From: Lateolabrax maculatus
Lineage: Eukaryota; Chordata; Actinopteri; Acropomatiformes; Lateolabracidae
Assembly (NCBI GenBank): GCA_031216445.1
Contig: CM062210.1
Location: forward strand, 16,131,501 to 16,195,500
Direction of reading: 5' to 3'
DNA length: 64,000 nucleotides
Made by a program: the position numbers and the translations under genes. Shown piece after piece: positions 13,016 to 25,200 of the stretch. The notes under the pieces were generated by a model. The model was not told the DNA's origin. It did no database searches and was given only the letters and a program-made list of their open reading frames with translations. Positions within the stretch are counted from its first letter, which is position 1, and every line of letters starts with the position of its first letter.

Positions 13016-14609
13016 TAGCTGTGCATGTGTGTGTGTTGGCAAAATGCCATAATAACTTGCATTAACTTGGTTAGCGTGATCGACTATTTGCAGTGTGGTG
13101 AGGTAAAGGGCAATATGTCATTTTAGGGAATGAGTACAAGTGTATGCACACATACACAGTGGTATGGGCACACACACCCACACAGTCTCAACACAAACCT
13201 TATAGAGGAAAAGGACAAGCTTTTTCTTTGTCAATGTTGCCAGTTCAGTCATCTGTAATTTTTCCCACAGACTTTATTAGAGCGATCAAAGCATATTGGA
13301 AAACCAATAAGATGCAGACCAACAGGTTGCAGTTCATCTAAAGCCTGAATTCATTTTGATAAATCATTGCCCAGAGGCTTGATTGCTTATTTTTCCCCGA
13401 CATGCCATTAGCAATTTCTGGAAGGCATTGTCCTCTTCTATTCAAAATGAATTGGTCAGAGGTACAGCCAGTGTCCTTTTGTGAATAAATCACTCAGAAA
13501 TGTCCTAATTAAGTCTGCCCATTGGTGAGCGAGGGAAGTCAGCCGCCGACACGAGGAGAAAAACCACCGAAAAAAATAAGAAAAATCCAATTCCTTCTCT
13601 AAAAAGCGGAACAATGGCAGAGATGGCCGGGCCCTGACTGACAAAAGGAGAATTCACAACAGCTGAGGCGCGAAGGCATTCTTTTTGACTTCCTATTATG
13701 TTTGTACCTTGGAGATGTTGGGATCTGATTTTCCAGCACGCTGTTCTGTTCCAATCTCCTTCCATTCACTCGCACATCAGTCCATTATCATTAAATGCGT
13801 GTTTGATTTCCTCACAATACACTCCACCTCACAATGAACGGAGACGTCGAGAGTGAGAGGAGAGAGAGAGAGAAAACACATTAAATAAATGGCCTATGAG
13901 TGAATGACAACAATAAACATATTTGCGCTGGGAGCAATGAGCAATGTTTATAGTGATAAATGATGTGTAGAGGTGGATCGGCCTAGATGCACTGCAGGAA
14001 TCCCTGACTGCGGGAAAGAGAGGGAAAAGGGAGGAGAGCCAATGAAAGAAGAAAGTGGGGTAAAAGGTAAAGAAAAGACAAATGACTGAATGGTACAGTG
14101 ATGCAATGTGACATTTAAGCAAGAGTGGAACATTTCAGCTAAATGAATATGAATCATTGAGTTTTTCCAAAAACTACATTTATGTGAATGTATGGACGAA
14201 CATAATATAACATAATTAATCAAGCACCAGTAACTCTGACACATCATGGCATTTTATTGCTACTTCCAACCTAAGGTAGAATTTGTGTTTTTTCATGAAG
14301 GTTTGTGTCTCTTCTGACCCATGTGTGTTCTGTGGTGTTTTTCTGAGCTGCTTTGGTGATAGATTTTGCATTTGAAGCGAGGATGTTGCATGTTGGATTT
14401 TTTGGGCTTTCTGGTGGTAGATATAACGGTGAGTGAAGGGAAAGATTTATCTAGAGTTGAATAAGTGGGAACAGGTACAGCAACATCAATGTGAGTTTTC
14501 AGCCACGCTAGCAGCTTTGTGAGGCTGCATTTAGGCACGGCAGTGCTGCGTACATGTTCACATGCTGCTGTTGAGCAGGTAATATTTACCAGGTTCAAAT
14601 TCTTAGTTT

Positions 14610-14757
14610 AGGGTGATAGTGTCTAACATCAGCTAATTAGCATTAACCACAAAGTACAGCTGAGGCTGATGGTGATGTCATACGGTTTATAGGTATTTAG
14701 TCATGAACCAAAGTATTAGGCCTAACTGTGGATCTAGATGAAAAGTTATGGGCTACT
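14610..14757 (+). mobile_element. Fragment of a common fish interspersed repeat
   Basis: The segment TTAGCATTAACCACAAAGTACAG, then GCTGAGGCTGATGGTGATGTCAT, then GGTATTTAGTCATGAACCAAAGTATTAGG, then GATGAAAAGTTATGGG follows the order of a frequent teleost repeat as I remember it. It is truncated and non-coding. Confidence 0.5.
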
Positions 14758-15889
14758 TTGATCAGCCACTACGGTTATAAAGAGGAGGCCAACGTGCAAC
14801 AAGGGCCACCATCATCATGAGCACCTTTGACAGCCTTGCTGTGTTTATTCCTTTTTTTTTTTCTTTGGTGGGCTCTCTAGAGAAATGGAAACATGAGGTG
14901 AAACTTTATCTACAGAAGAGGCAGAAGTTCTATAGTTTGATACACGGAACATCTTTCAACCTGTTAAGTGCCTTACCAAAGGCCTACATTCAACAGTGGC
15001 AGTTTTTTTTTTTTTTTTTTTTTGGTGCATTCTCCTTTGTGGATACTTTGTCAAAAATACAGAACATGACATAATATTGAGATACTTCCAACATACCCAC
15101 AATGGAGTCTGATATTACAAAATGTTTTATTGATCATAAAACGTCAGCAGTGAAAGCCAGGTTTTGGTGTCAGTCACTGAAGAACAAGGGCTTCTTTCTG
15201 CTTTGTACTGTCTGACAAACAATGACAGTGGGAGATATATATTATGGAAAAGGATGTCAAGTTTTCCAGTGACAGCTAGAAGACAGGATGTGTTTTGAGT
15301 AAGACGGTTGAAGAGTTTTTTGTCTGAAAGAAAAACTCTTGACATCTTATCACACTTTTCGTCTTGATTTCGAAAATTGACATTTGAAACAGAATGGAAC
15401 CGGTCCACATGAGTCCTCTGAAATTGCTGAAATGCACTCTGGGAAATGTAGGAAAACACTAAATGAAGTAAACACCGCACATCGAGGGACGCTAGGGAGT
15501 CCCCTCTCTCGTTGTTTCCATTCAGGTCCCCTTCAGGTCATAAACCTGTTACTCCAGGCAACCACTGGCCCATGAAACCCATCCAGAGACATGCATTGTG
15601 GGAGAACAGATCGACACATGCAGCAGCTCTGGGCCACTTATCCAGATTAGGAAGTAATGCCTGTCTGCTACTCCAAGATACTCGGGACCTCTGGGGCCTA
15701 TGTGTGTGTTTATGTGTGTTAGAGACCACAGAGAATACAGATACGGAGGAGAAAGTACAGGGAAAAAAATTAAGTATGTTAAATATAATGTCATATAAGA
15801 ACCACAAAAGGCCACACATCATGCTGACACGGCTCTGGATCAAGAGGGGAGGCTCATCATCACCCCGCACAGTGAGATAACTGTGAAGA

Positions 15890-16010
15890 AAAGCCAGGGC
15901 ACTATGGGTAATGCTGCTGATTAATAGCATTCAGCAGACATTAAGGCGCTATGATTATCTCTCCTGCACTGCGCCTCTCTCTCCCGCTATGCTAATTATT
16001 GTGATGTCGC
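15890..16010. promoter_or_regulatory. Conserved-element-like block (unverified)
   Basis: GCTGATTAATAGC, ATGATTATC and GCTAATTATTGTG within 120 bp; homeodomain and SOX-like cores. Confidence 0.18.
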
Positions 16011-16980
16011 TCTGAGGGGTATTTCTTTTTTTTTTTTTTCCTAACATCGAGTTTCTCTCTCCCTGCATCTGATATCATTTGTTATCAAATCATCAAAACT
16101 CGCTTTTATCAGCTAAATCACTGATGATTAAGTGAAGCAATGGCTGATGACTGACAAGATACTACGAGATGAAGAGATTATTAGCCATAAATCTTTGTTT
16201 AGATATTTCCTGCAAACAGATCTCTGATAATTTTTGCTTGATCTTTCCATTACAATGAGAAATGCAACTATTAATTGGACATGCTTAAACTTACATCTGT
16301 TAAATGGCCAACTGAGAGCTTATGAAACAGGTGTGAGATCCTCTCAGTACAGTAGTCTGAGAGTCTATTTAATAAAAAAATATTGATTATTCTCGAGTAT
16401 GTGTAACAAACCTGCAATGTCACTAAAGACTAGAGTCTAGCAACTATTAGACACGTTGTTTTTATTCCTTTGTTGCAGCTAATGTCCATATTTCATGTTG
16501 TCTGTTAGAGTGATGCGCAGAAATGTGTCTGGCAATATTCTGTCGCCATAACTAATGGCAACAGAGCCATGACAGGCCGATTATACCTGCAGCTGCAGCA
16601 TGAAGGACATCCCTGCGAAGGTTGTAATGGACAGATGTTTTACAGGCAAACATTGCTTCATCAGTATTTGTGCACAACATATATAGCCATACATTTCCAT
16701 ATGTCCACCACAAGCAAAAATTGTGTTGTATTGAGTAGAGGAATGGAGTCAGGCGGAATTAGCTGTTTCACTTTCAAGAGAAAAGGCTTTTAGGATGGGG
16801 ACTAACCGACACAGCGCTATGTCGGACAGCGAGTTTGGCTGAGTTGCTGGACAGTCCATTTCCCCAGATCCAATAAAGAGCAGGACAGAGCTGCTAATGT
16901 TAGCCATAGCCATGTTAGGGTATAAAATGTCACTGGTCTTTGAAGTAACACTGGGTTAGGTTACTACTGCATGTAGTAAA

Positions 16981-17003
16981 TGTTGGGAGCAGAACTCCCA
17001 ACA
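16981..17003. repeat. Hairpin with 9-bp perfect stem
   Basis: TGTTGGGAG, loop CAGAA, CTCCCAACA. The GC-rich stem is unlike a terminator of any known vertebrate type. Function unknown. Confidence 0.8.
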
Positions 17004-18235
17004 CTTTTGCTCTTGTATTTTTGGTTAGACTAACTAAAATAACTAAAACTAAAAGACAAGGGAAAAAAAAAAAGAATCGCTCCAGCCCACGGACACTTCG
17101 GCATGTGCTGAAAAAGTCTTCACTCAGCCCCTAACAATATAACAATATATTACTTTGTTTTTGAGCATGTGGTATAAAAAGATTCCAACACTACTTCGCT
17201 AATCAGATCATTAAAATCTACTGCGCATATTTTCCACTGAGCATTGAGAACATGGAGCAATGTCATTCATACAAAAGTTACGAATCAGAGCTCAAATAAA
17301 CAGATATACCATGAAAGTTACTGAATTGGAAAAGAGAAAAAAAGTGGACAGAAATAAACAAACGCATGTGTGTGTCTGTGTGTCTTTGTGTGTTAGGTAT
17401 AAGCGTGTGGAAATTGAATGCCAGGCTTTGCAGATCCTCATACAGTGATAACGCGCACTCCATTCACACGTCATAAACACATGCTCACAAGTTGTGGCAG
17501 TTCAAAATGAGAAAACACTGAACTCTAACCAAAACAAACCCACCAAAAAGACACAAAAATGATTTGGATTTAAAGCTGCTCAAATCTGATGACTGGCAGG
17601 ACCTGTGAAACACTCGACAGCCTTATTGACTTCTCCCGAGTCTGCATGTGACAACGCTGCTGTCAGTGTGAGACAAGGCAACATTTTATATTCCACCAGA
17701 GGCGAGCCTGATCTGTGCTGTTAACGCTGGATGCCAAACGTCTTGAAATGAGCTCAAGCGACAAGCGAGCACACCCCCTGGTTGTTTCAATCACAGTTCC
17801 AGGCACAGTCTCCTCTCTCCCAGGGCCTCTTCTTCCTCTGTGTTTGGAAATAAAGATGATTTACGCGAAGGCTACTGGCGCTGCTTTGTGAGGAAGGTGG
17901 TGGGATGCACGGCAGTGGAGCTTGGAACACTGGCACGGATTTCTTGCTGGCCCTGTACGGCGGTTTTGATCCGGCCCTGGGGGAGCTGCAGCTCAAGGCG
18001 GGATGGCATGGGAGAGCTGACACTTAACATGGACAGGGGCAGGATGGGCCAGACAGGGAAGGTCACAAGGTCCCCCTGGAAGTCTGTATGTGTGCTTGTG
18101 TACGCTACTGGCGAGTGAAGCGAAGCTAGGAAGAGCTAGGGCCACCAGCATGTAGCCAGAGGAGAGAGTCTGAGATTTCTCTGTGTGCGTCTGTGAATCA
18201 TATACTATATTGAGCATGGTCTAGAGAGTCTGGAC

Positions 18236-18238
18236 AGT

Positions 18239-18269
<31 letters not shown>

Positions 18270-18283
18270 GTGGTGTGTGTGTG
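18236..18283. repeat. (GT)n microsatellite
   Basis: GT repeat with TTT and GG interruptions. Confidence 0.95.
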
Positions 18284-18844
18284 AGAAGAGGTAATAGAAG
18301 CTGACAATAGCGAGGTGCGTCCCCTAACTCTGAGTGGACTGACAAGGACATGTGACAGCATCCAGGCCGGCGCAACTGTCAGCGCCACTCACTGAAGAGC
18401 CACACTGATGACAGCAGACAGCGGCCAAACACCACCTCTCATGGAACCACTGAACACACACGCACACTCTGATGTTTTTATATTTACAGCCTCCCATCCG
18501 AACACCTAAAATGATAATCTGTTATCTATGGAGACAAAAACGGCCGTTTGCAACTGCCTGTCACTTCTTTCTGTGCTCCAAACCGCAGCCAGTTTTAAAG
18601 CTTTTCAAGATGCTGTCGCTCAGGTAGACACATCTCCTCACGCACAGGAAGGGGTGCGTTTCACAGTCCCTGCAGCAGTAATGTGCATTGTTTAGCATAA
18701 ACAGAAGGATGACAGGGCAAATAGAATTAGCAAGTGATGGCCACCGTGGCTGAGCAGACAGAGAAATCAACAGACAGATGCTTTAACTTCAACAGAAAAT
18801 ACACAGTACTGCTGGGCTTACAAATGGTGGCTGAAAACAGACAT

Positions 18845-19166
18845 AGACAATAAATCAATAAACAGGTCAACAGAAAATTTACTGACTGATCATTTAAGCC
18901 ATTTTCTGAAGAAAAGATTACAAAAATGTGCTGGTTTCAGCGTTTTCTCTGTTTTAAATACTTATATAAATACTTTTTCCTCTGTAAATATAATATTTTG
19001 GGGTTTTGGAACTTTTGGTAAAAACAAAATGAAGGGTGACACAGTGGGCTATGGGAAATTGTGATGGCCATTTATAGACTAAACTATTGAACAATTAATT
19101 AAAATATGTATAAAATTAAAAAATTATTGACAATAAAATAAAATAATCATTAAATCCAGCCCTAAA
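18845..19166 (+). mobile_element. Diverged teleost repeat (family ending in GCAGCCCTAA)
   Basis: Collinear with 44536-44810. Shared marks are an ATCAATAA-type start, a GAAATTGTGATGG segment near 19057, TATAGACTAAA near 19073, a run of AAAATAATC-like motifs and the end CCAGCCCTAAA at 19157-19166. I recognise this as an abundant non-coding repeat of fish genomes whose consensus ends in TTAGTTGCAGCCCTAA. This copy is heavily decayed. Confidence 0.5.
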
Positions 19167-19633
19167 ATAACAAAGTACAAAAAATATGTAGCTCTGGTAT
19201 TGTTACCTAAATGTGAGACTTTGTAACTTTTGCTGACATTGCGGTATAGTGGTAAGTGCTAACATGGCGTAACAGTAGCACAAGTACAGAAGAGTCACAA
19301 AGTCGTCAAACTGAACTCCAAAGTAAGTTGGATAACATTAGCTAACTTTAGTCACCATGAGTTCTGGTCATACCAGACGAGGTGAGGCTGTGGCAGCGAA
19401 AAACCCAGAGTGGGAATTAAACAAGGGTGGGTTTTCATTTTTGTTCCTTCAACTTTTTATTTTTAAGAGGAAAAAATTGTTATTTCCACTTTCAAAAGTT
19501 ACAAAAGGTTGGCTCTGAATCTTTTCTTTGAGTCACTCACCTTAGAGGACAAACAATAAAAGCAGTCAGCTTTCTGACAAAAGCTTTTCTCTTAGCATTT
19601 CTACCTTTGCTGCCATTGGCACTCTCTTTCCCT

Positions 19634-19657
19634 ACCTCTCTCTCTCTCTCTCTCTCA
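19634..19657. repeat. (CT)n microsatellite
   Basis: About eleven CT units. Confidence 0.9.
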
Positions 19658-20322
19658 CTGGAGGCGGGAGAGCCGTGAGTACACCCCCACCCCCCGAGTA
19701 CTGTATGTGTGCTGTTGCACGGGAGCCAGCCGCTGGGTCTAGCTGTGTACTAGTAGGTCAATACACATCCTGACAGTCAGTAATTGTACCAGAGGGAGGT
19801 GTGGGAGGGCGCCATAATGCAGGGTGACATCTCGCAAGACTTTTAGGCAGCCAAAAGCAGAGCAGGAGGAGAGGGAGAGCATCACTTCAAAACACCACTG
19901 ACAGATGTGAAAACCTATGACTTGAGAGCTGACCCTCATGTTTCGACTTCTGTCATCAGTTTAGGGAGGATCAGTCAGATACTGTGGCAAACTGTAGGCA
20001 TTACAGCCAAGAAGCCATTCACTCCCCCTCCCTCCCCCAGAATTTTAAATGTTAATGTAACAAGTATTTAACAGTCTCCTGTGTCTGCATGCACCAGAAT
20101 TCTGTTTATTTCATATCGCGTGATCACCCAGTCACCCCCCCCCCCCCACCTCCTCTCAAGAGAAAAAAAAAAATACAATTTAGCTGCCACTTTGTTATGA
20201 TTGCATTTTCCAATCTGATGGGATTCTTAACGAAAGGAAAGTCAGTTGGGTTTTTTTTTTTTTTTTCAGATGTTTTCAGGCGCTCAGCAGGGGATCTCCA
20301 GCTGAGGGAATCTGATGGCACA

Positions 20323-20381
20323 ACGCACACACAGATGTACAAGTGCGCGCACGCACACGCGCGCACACACACGTTCATACA
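20323..20381. repeat. Mixed CA/CG alternating tract
   Basis: Alternating purine-pyrimidine sequence with CGCG and CACG segments, so Z-DNA is possible. Confidence 0.75.
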
Positions 20382-20633
20382 CGTAGTATGCATGTAGAAA
20401 TGCACCCACGTCCACTGAAGAGCGGTAATAACAGTGGTAATCAAGACTGGAATAACGGAGCGTTTTCTGGGGTCTTTCAGAGATGCAGGGTTAATTTTGC
20501 CACTGCCACTTGAAAGTCAGCAGGTTGTTGTGCTAATTAATGGAGCATGACTGCTGTCCTCGGGCAAATCCTCTCACATGCTCACGTGCACACTCACACC
20601 CGCAAATGCTATCACACATGCAGGCACATTCAC

Positions 20634-20635
<2 letters not shown>

Positions 20636-20677
<42 letters not shown>
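20636..20677. repeat. (AC)n microsatellite
   Basis: Pure AC repeat of about 21 units. Confidence 0.95.
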
Positions 20678-20681
<4 letters not shown>

Positions 20682-20751
20682 CACACAAAAGCGCAAGCAA
20701 ACAAATCCACTCATAAAAACAGGCACAGACAAACATGGTAACTTTTAGGGA

Positions 20752-20790
20752 AGTGTGTGTATGTGTGTGTGTGTCAGTTTGTGTGTGCGT
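20752..20790. repeat. Interrupted (GT)n microsatellite
   Basis: GT-rich tract in opposite orientation to the AC arrays on either side. Confidence 0.85.
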
Positions 20791-20846
20791 GGGGTAATCA
20801 AGTGACATGCAGCTGCACACTCAATCAGACCAGCCTCGATTGGAAC

Positions 20847-20847
20847 C

Positions 20848-20880
<33 letters not shown>

Positions 20881-20890
20881 GCAGACACAC
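20847..20890. repeat. (CCCA)n then (CA)n microsatellite
   Basis: Three CCCA units lead into about 13 CA units. Confidence 0.95.
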
Positions 20891-21408
20891 CCCAACAAGC
20901 ACACATACACGGCAGCAAACAAACATTTCCCAGAAGCTCAAATGCACATGCTGTATTTGAGCTACATGGCTGTAGGAGGGGCGAGGCCTGAACACATCCC
21001 TATTAGATGAACTCAAGTACCCCTTCATCGACCCACCTGTCTGGGGCTTTCAACCATCTATCTATTCCTTTGATCTGTCTACTGTAGTTCAGCTGTTTAT
21101 CCATTGCTTTTAGCTAACGATTTTGACTTCTCTGGTATCTTGATGCATTTTCAGTGGCAACATGTGGCTTTAATGTGTTACATCTCCCTCAGGTGTTACT
21201 GTTCAGCCAGCCTCTCGTAGCTTACTGATTACTGTGACTATACATTTACTAAAGATCAGCATCATTTGATTCAATTTGTAAATCCAATCTAGATGTAAAT
21301 ATGTCTTCTTAACACAAATATGTGGATATATTTTGCTGATAGAATCATAATTTCAATTTTTTCAAATTAACTGAGCTTCTCCAATCTTTTCACATACCCC
21401 CTGGCAAC

Positions 21409-21422
21409 TACCCCATGGGGTA
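21409..21422. repeat. 14-bp perfect palindrome
   Basis: TACCCCATGGGGTA, preceded by a related ATACCCCC at about 21394. Possibly part of a decayed repeat. Confidence 0.8.
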
Positions 21423-21752
21423 TGATTACCCTAGCTAGGAACAACTGCGCCATGCTGAATTTTCAAACGAGTTTACAAAAAAAGCTACTTTAAAGTAACC
21501 GCACCAATATGGTTATTGTACTGACACTTAACGGACAGAAATCAATTCTCCTGGTTGAAGCTCCCAACATGCAAAGGTGCCAGTGGATGGAGATAGAATG
21601 TGCAGAGCGAACATCATACATAAGCCCATCTGATGCTTTTTCGAGTCAACATGTGTCTCCACAATCCTTGAACCAAGTAATCTTTGTTCATCTGTTAGAC
21701 ACTTGTGGTAATGAGGCCACTGCTTTAAATCCAACGCACCCCGGTCTGTTAA

Positions 21753-21753
<1 letters not shown>

Positions 21754-21808
<55 letters not shown>
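21754..21808. repeat. (CA)n microsatellite, about 25 pure units
   Basis: Among the longest uninterrupted CA arrays in the window; likely polymorphic. Confidence 0.95.
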
Positions 21809-21809
<1 letters not shown>

Positions 21810-22013
21810 CGACAGTATAATAACCCTAGAAGCATATAAGTGTATAAGTGTTCATCTATGTGTGTGTGTTGAGGAGGAGATGGGGGCGGGGGTCAATGTC
21901 AGATGCTGGTATCCTTGTGCAGTGATGAGCGGGCGGGCTGCTGACACAACTATGATTATACAGGACCAGCTTGACCCGTAACAACACCACTACAACAACC
22001 GACAAAATCCCAC

Positions 22014-22060
22014 AGTCACACACACACAGACACACACACACACACACACACACAAGCACA
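22014..22060. repeat. (CA)n microsatellite
   Basis: CA array with one GA interruption. Confidence 0.95.
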
Positions 22061-22259
22061 CGGCTGTTTCACTGCGAGAGGTATAAAAGGGGACAAATAG
22101 CAGGTTGGGAAATATACCAAGGCCAGATGGGACAAGGCAGCACATACACCTGTTCAAAATCACACAACCTGTCGGCAGACAAAAGCCTGCGGTGCCTGAC
22201 ATGAATAGCACCCTTGTTTTCCATCATGACACCGCACACACTGTCATTATGAATCACTG

Positions 22260-25200
22260 GAAATGAGCATTAAACAGGGATGTTCCTGTGATGCCTGTTA
22301 GCACAATATCAGATGTTCTATCCGTGCTGATTATGTGACAAAACTGTGGGAAGAGTAGTTCACAGCTAAATGCCGCTTCAATTGCAATTGCAGTTTCAGA
22401 TTTGGGGCAGACTGCATCATGTACAACAGTACATGCAAAATCAGGCCCACTTCACTCTGCATCTGTGGTAATGAAGATGAATTTGTCTTTTAAAACAGTG
22501 GTTTCTTCCTTTCAAGAAACCTCACGGGTGGGGGTGGGGAGGGGGCTTTCCCTCCAGCAAAGTGACTATCTGACGCCAACCCAGTTTCCAAATGACTATA
22601 ATTTTGCTTTTAAGCTGAATCCTGACCCAGAATCATAATTCATTATCAGCGACGTCGAGAGAATGAATCGGGGACTCCGAAAAATTACTTATAAAAGCCA
22701 TCAGTGGTCTGACAAGGGTAGTAAATCTTGGCCTGCACTCAGGTGTGACTGCATTGTGCGAATCAGGTGTTAAATTTGGAATTAGCTGCTTGCTGGCTAA
22801 CAACACATACATCACACTAATGCAGTTCTGTCATTGCTGCGCTCGCCCTTAATCAGGGCGCATCTGTGTTCTGATGAGGCGCCTCGGCTCTCTACGATGA
22901 TAATACACACACAAACACGCATAGAGGAAGTCCCCAGAAACCTAATGTTTGCATTGGACCCTGCTGTAACGTTGGGTTTGCCAGGTAGCTGATCAGTGCG
23001 ACAGACATTTAGTCTGTTGTCATGCAGGTTTTTGATGCTGTTGGTCCTCTAATGGAGAATCACAGCTGGATCTGTGTATGTTTGCTGGAGTTCAGATGCC
23101 ATTGTCATTTAGTTGCACAGAGTGCTGTTACTGCTAATGGTGAGAGGGCAGAGGGAGTGTAGTATTCAGGATACACACACGATACAGTAGATCCCATAAG
23201 GGAGCTGCAGCAGCTGGTACAGAGCAAAGAATAAGAAAAACAACAGTCCAACTCTTCTTGTATAGCTGCCTTGCAATAAAAACTGGTATTTTATTCCTGA
23301 GAAATGGCTTACACTTAAAGCAGATTTTGTTGTTAAACTAAGGGACTGATTATTATTAGGGAGGGGAGAAGGGTGAACCTTATGTCTGACTTTTAAAAAA
23401 ACAAGACCCTCCCCAGTGTTTTCAATGTTTACTCAACTAAACCCCGATTTCAAGCTTAAATGGTCTATGGAACAATATTTCTTTTACATAGTCCAGATCA
23501 CACATTACAAGTGGAATTGGCAATTACCAAAACCATGGCAAACAGAACAAATGATGCAGCCTGTTCAGATAACATTCCAGCTGCTGTACATTTTTGGACC
23601 AAGTGACCTAAATTAACAGTTTTTACGACTGTATACTGACATAATGGTTTCTACTTGCAAGCAGAAAACAAAGACTTGTTACAGAGACATTATTGTTGCA
23701 CTCTGCATATGGCAAAATGCACTTCTTTGACGGCATCCATTATTTAGATTTTTTTTATATACAGTGAATCTTTTAAGAAAAAATTTAAATTAAATTAAAG
23801 CTCAGGCATCCATGGAAAAAATTAAAACCCTCAACTGCTTTGTAAAAAAAATAAAATAAAAAAATCACCCTACACTTCCCCTTAAGCAAAAAGTAACATA
23901 TATACTTCTCCCACTTTTCTGACCAGCCCCCACCCCCTTCCCCCATTAATAATGTAACAGTCACTAATATAAGTTAAAAGACCTTTTAAGGAGAGGATAA
24001 ATTCACTGACAGGCAGAAATATATGAATTTTCTGACCTTTATAGGCTCCAAAAATTCACCTCATAGTTTGGGACATCCCTCTGCAACTCAAAACAAGTCT
24101 TTTTCACTTCATCAGGGGCATAGCTATTTGAAGAGGTGTTGAAACAGTTTTTATCACAAGTACCTTTCCCAAACGACATTTTCTATTGATGTTTGGTACT
24201 TGACTTTTCTCTGAAGCACAGCTTTGTGATTCATGTCTGGTAAAGAAAAAAAAAACATCAATGAACACATCTTTTATTTTGTTGCCACCGGCGGTGTGAC
24301 ACAGAATTTATTCTGACTAAAGCTTGTTGTTTCTTCAGAAAGGCCAAAAAGAAATCTATTTTCCGCTAATGGAAATATGGAGTCGCGTGTTAGTCCATCC
24401 CAAAGTGTCTCCTCCAAATGTGCCTCAACAAGGCCAGCAAGCCAGTTTCTGATGCAGCCTTCTGTCTATTTCCCTGCCTTTCCTGGGTGGCTGACTGTTA
24501 GCCATGACCTGGATATCCTTCATTTTCACTACCGGGGGATGGTTACATAGTACAATGCCAGTGACAACTACAGAAGCAGATTAAAAAATGGTGTCAAAGT
24601 TTAAATAAGTTTTACTTTCCTCTACGATGGTTTCCTAAAACATTTATACAGTTCACATTCTGCTGTGACCAGAGCCCAAAATGAGAACCTCCAATGACAA
24701 ACAGTCTTTCATTCCACTGAAATTATCCTGTGGCCACTCAATAGATTAGACCGGGAAAATAGCCTTAATTGAGGCATATGTTGCAAATGAGGGTGTTGAG
24801 TGACACATTTTCAGTGTCACAGTATTTTACAACAAACAAACTAGAGATGATAGTAGGGATGCTCTGATCCAATATGACAGATCTGTATTAGCGTAGCTAC
24901 TGATCTTGAAATGGGCAAGGTATCAACCATGATGTATATATACCATATTAAATACATTATCTTCATCGATGTCGTTGGATTTGCAAGCAAAACTACGCCG
25001 GATGACGCGAAACGCTGTGTTTCTAACTCCTCTGACTCCACATCACAACACTACCCACTTCCCTTCACCTTCAACTTCATCCCACAAAAATCCCCTAACT
25101 CCATAATTGCCGCATTTTTATGCTGCACATCCCTATATGCAACACTGGCAGCATTTGGCATCAAACCTGACCATGGGACGGCTCCATCTGTGACCGGTTT

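Larger units (their letters stand above)
13140..18230. other. Gene-free stretch
   Basis: Contains the repeat fragment at 14.6 kb, T runs at 15003-15023 and 16027-16040, and frames of up to 130 codons on opposite strands at 15.5-15.9 kb that shadow each other. No exon structure is supported. Confidence 0.55.

Noticed and set aside
15512..15930. Opposed frames of 122 and 130 codons
   Set aside because: They shadow each other on opposite strands and match no protein.
20089..22211. Several open frames of 60-106 codons across the CA/GT arrays
   Set aside because: Dinucleotide repeats of CA/GT have no stop codon in any frame, so these frames are artefacts of the microsatellites.
24850..25145. Possible element with TAGGGATG ends
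   Set aside because: The inverted ends match over too few bases and no target-site duplication is visible.
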